A program made the translations under genes and the position numbers. The notes beneath the pieces are model-generated. The model saw only the letters and a list, made by a program, of their open reading frames with translations. It did not search any database and was not told where the DNA came from. DNA of 13,198 nucleotides, taken from NCBI GenBank assembly GCA_036397095.1, contig DASWJQ010000024.1:1-13198 (forward strand), read 5' to 3'. Below are positions 12,071 through 13,198 of the stretch, one piece after another; position 1 is the stretch's first letter; every line of letters begins with the position of its first letter. The stretch comes from DASWJQ01 sp036397095 (GTDB lineage Bacteria; Chloroflexota; Anaerolineae; Anaerolineales; E44-bin32).

Positions 12071-13198
12071 ATGAAGATCACCATCATGACGTCTGGCTCG
12101 CGCGGTGACGTTCAACCCTATCTGGCGCTCGGACTAGGCCTGCGCCAGGCTGGTCACCAGGTGACGCTGGCGACCCACGAGTTGTTCCGTTCGTTCGTGG
12201 AGGAGGGCGGGCTTGGTTTCAGGCCTATCGCCGGTGACCCGCAAGAGCTGCTGGCCAGCGAAGCCGGCCAGGCGTGGGTCCGATCGGGGCGCAACAGCCT
12301 TGGCTTTCTGCGGCGGTTCGTTCGGCTGACGCGCGGCTACCTGCCGCAAATGCTGCGCGACTGCCAACGGGCGGTGGAAGATGCCGAGCTAATCGTGTTC
12401 TCTCCATTCACCGCCGGCGGCCAGGACTTGGCCGAGGCCATGGGTCTGCCGGTCGTCCTGGCGGCACTGCAGCCGTTCCACCCGACCCGTGCCTTCCCGG
12501 CGATGGGGTCCTTCGGCACATTTGGTGTGCCCTGGCTAAATTGGAGCAGCCATAGGGTGACCGGTGTGTTGATGTCGATGCCCTTCCTCGACATATTCAA
12601 CCGATGGCGCACAAAGGAATTGGGCTTGCCGCCGCGCCCGCTGGGCGATCCGCTGGCCGAGATGAACCGCCAGCGAATACTGACATTGTATGGCTACAGT
12701 CCCAGCCTCATTCCGCGGCCACCGGACTGGGGGGACTGGATCCACGTCACCGGCTACTGGTTCCTTAACCAGTCAGGCAGCTATCAACCGGAGTCAGCCT
12801 TGGCCGATTTCCTGGCGGCCGGCGAGCCCCCGGTTTACGTGGGCTTCGGCAGCATGATCAGCGGCGACGGAGAGCGCTTGACGGATGCGGTTGAGCATGC
12901 CGTCGACCGGTTGGGCATCCGGGTGGTGCTGCAGCGCGGCTGGCAGGGACTGGCGGCCGGCGCGCGCGGTGACCGCATCCATGTGATCGACAGCGCACCG
13001 CACGATTGGTTGTTTCCCCGCATGGCAGCCGTTGTGCACCACGGCGGGGCCGGCACCACCGCCGCCGGCTTGCGGGCGGGTGTGCCCAGCCTGCTAGTGC
13101 CTCATTTCGCCGATCAGTTCTTCTGGGGGGGGTGGGTGCGGCAGCGAGGCGCCGGTGTCGAGACGCTCGACCGGGCCGATCTGACCGGACCACGATTG
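12071..13198 (+). CDS. Glycosyltransferase, GT1/GT28-like (sterol/macrolide glucosyltransferase type), 3' end missing
   Basis: The frame is open for 376 codons from the ATG at 12071 to the window edge without a stop. The family is usually about 410-430 residues, so some 40 are missing. The two-domain GT-B fold is evident. The N-terminal acceptor domain starts MKITIMTSGSRGDVQPYLAL (typical T.G.RGDVQP). The nucleotide-sugar domain has PVYVGFGSM at 254-262, then APHDWLFPRMAAVVHHGGAGTTAAGLRAGVP (about 311-337) with the donor-binding HHGGAGT at 323-329, and VPHFADQFFWG. This matches UDP-glucose:sterol and GtfB-like enzymes that glycosylate lipids or natural products. No membrane helix is seen, so it is cytoplasmic or peripheral. 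The acceptor is unknown. An AAAGG about 11 nt upstream is a weak ribosome site. The gene is divergent from rplS. Confidence 0.9.
   Translation, partial: MKITIMTSGSRGDVQPYLALGLGLRQAGHQVTLATHELFRSFVEEGGLGFRPIAGDPQELLASEAGQAWVRSGRNSLGFLRRFVRLTRGYLPQMLRDCQRAVEDAELIVFSPFTAGGQDLAEAMGLPVVLAALQPFHPTRAFPAMGSFGTFGVPWLNWSSHRVTGVLMSMPFLDIFNRWRTKELGLPPRPLGDPLAEMNRQRILTLYGYSPSLIPRPPDWGDWIHVTGYWFLNQSGSYQPESALADFLAAGEPPVYVGFGSMISGDGERLTDAVEHAVDRLGIRVVLQRGWQGLAAGARGDRIHVIDSAPHDWLFPRMAAVVHHGGAGTTAAGLRAGVPSLLVPHFADQFFWGGWVRQRGAGVETLDRADLTGPRL

Noticed and set aside
1..13198. Defence system, toxin-antitoxin pair, prophage or biosynthetic cluster
   Set aside because: Every substantial frame is accounted for by housekeeping or metabolic families; only one lone, truncated glycosyltransferase hints at secondary metabolism.

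Overview
The window looks like a GC-rich bacterial chromosome segment. It is most likely from the phylum Chloroflexota (Anaerolineae/Caldilineae type). This placement is an inference from lipoproteins with Pro/Thr-rich linkers and a VAATLTALA stretch, a biotin ligase without a DNA-binding domain followed by a small one-helix protein, and short degenerate repeats filling an intergenic gap. No 16S rRNA or other decisive marker is present. Nearly all of the window is ordinary housekeeping or metabolic coding sequence. I see no defence system, CRISPR array, prophage, transposase or tRNA.

Layout. Bases 1-3984 are read leftwards: a HIT-family nucleotide hydrolase/transferase, an acetyl-CoA acetyltransferase-type thiolase and a 3-hydroxyacyl-CoA dehydrogenase are closely spaced and probably form one operon. 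Two lipoproteins follow, a 375-residue beta-propeller type and one cut by the left window edge. Divergent from the HIT gene, birA (biotin-protein ligase) and a 69-residue single-pass membrane protein are read rightwards. Bases 5091-5390 are a gene-free gap between convergent genes. It is filled with repeats: a 14-bp and 7-bp array kept in one 7-nt register, a REP-like hairpin, a perfect 28-bp palindrome, and a second 7-nt array. A membrane-anchored penicillin/AHL-acylase-family Ntn hydrolase is read leftwards from 7898 with a good sigma-70-type promoter. Divergent from it is gyrA (8114-10582), with a TATAAT box, a leader hairpin and a clear intrinsic terminator. The terminator's T tract overlaps the stop codon of the convergent murI. 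Upstream of murI lies rplS (L19), separated by a hairpin and preceded by a promoter and a leader hairpin. A GT1/GT28-type glycosyltransferase starts at 12071 and runs off the right edge.

How the genes fit together. The thiolase and dehydrogenase catalyse consecutive steps of C4 acyl-CoA metabolism (condensation/thiolysis and 3-hydroxy/3-keto interconversion). BirA would charge biotin-dependent carboxylases. GyrA, MurI and L19 are core replication, wall and translation genes. MurI and GyrA are side by side but convergent. The most unusual feature is the repeat island between 5090 and 5389. Secondary points are the Gln at the quinolone-determining position of GyrA, the structured gyrA and rplS leaders, and the uncharacterised small membrane protein behind birA.
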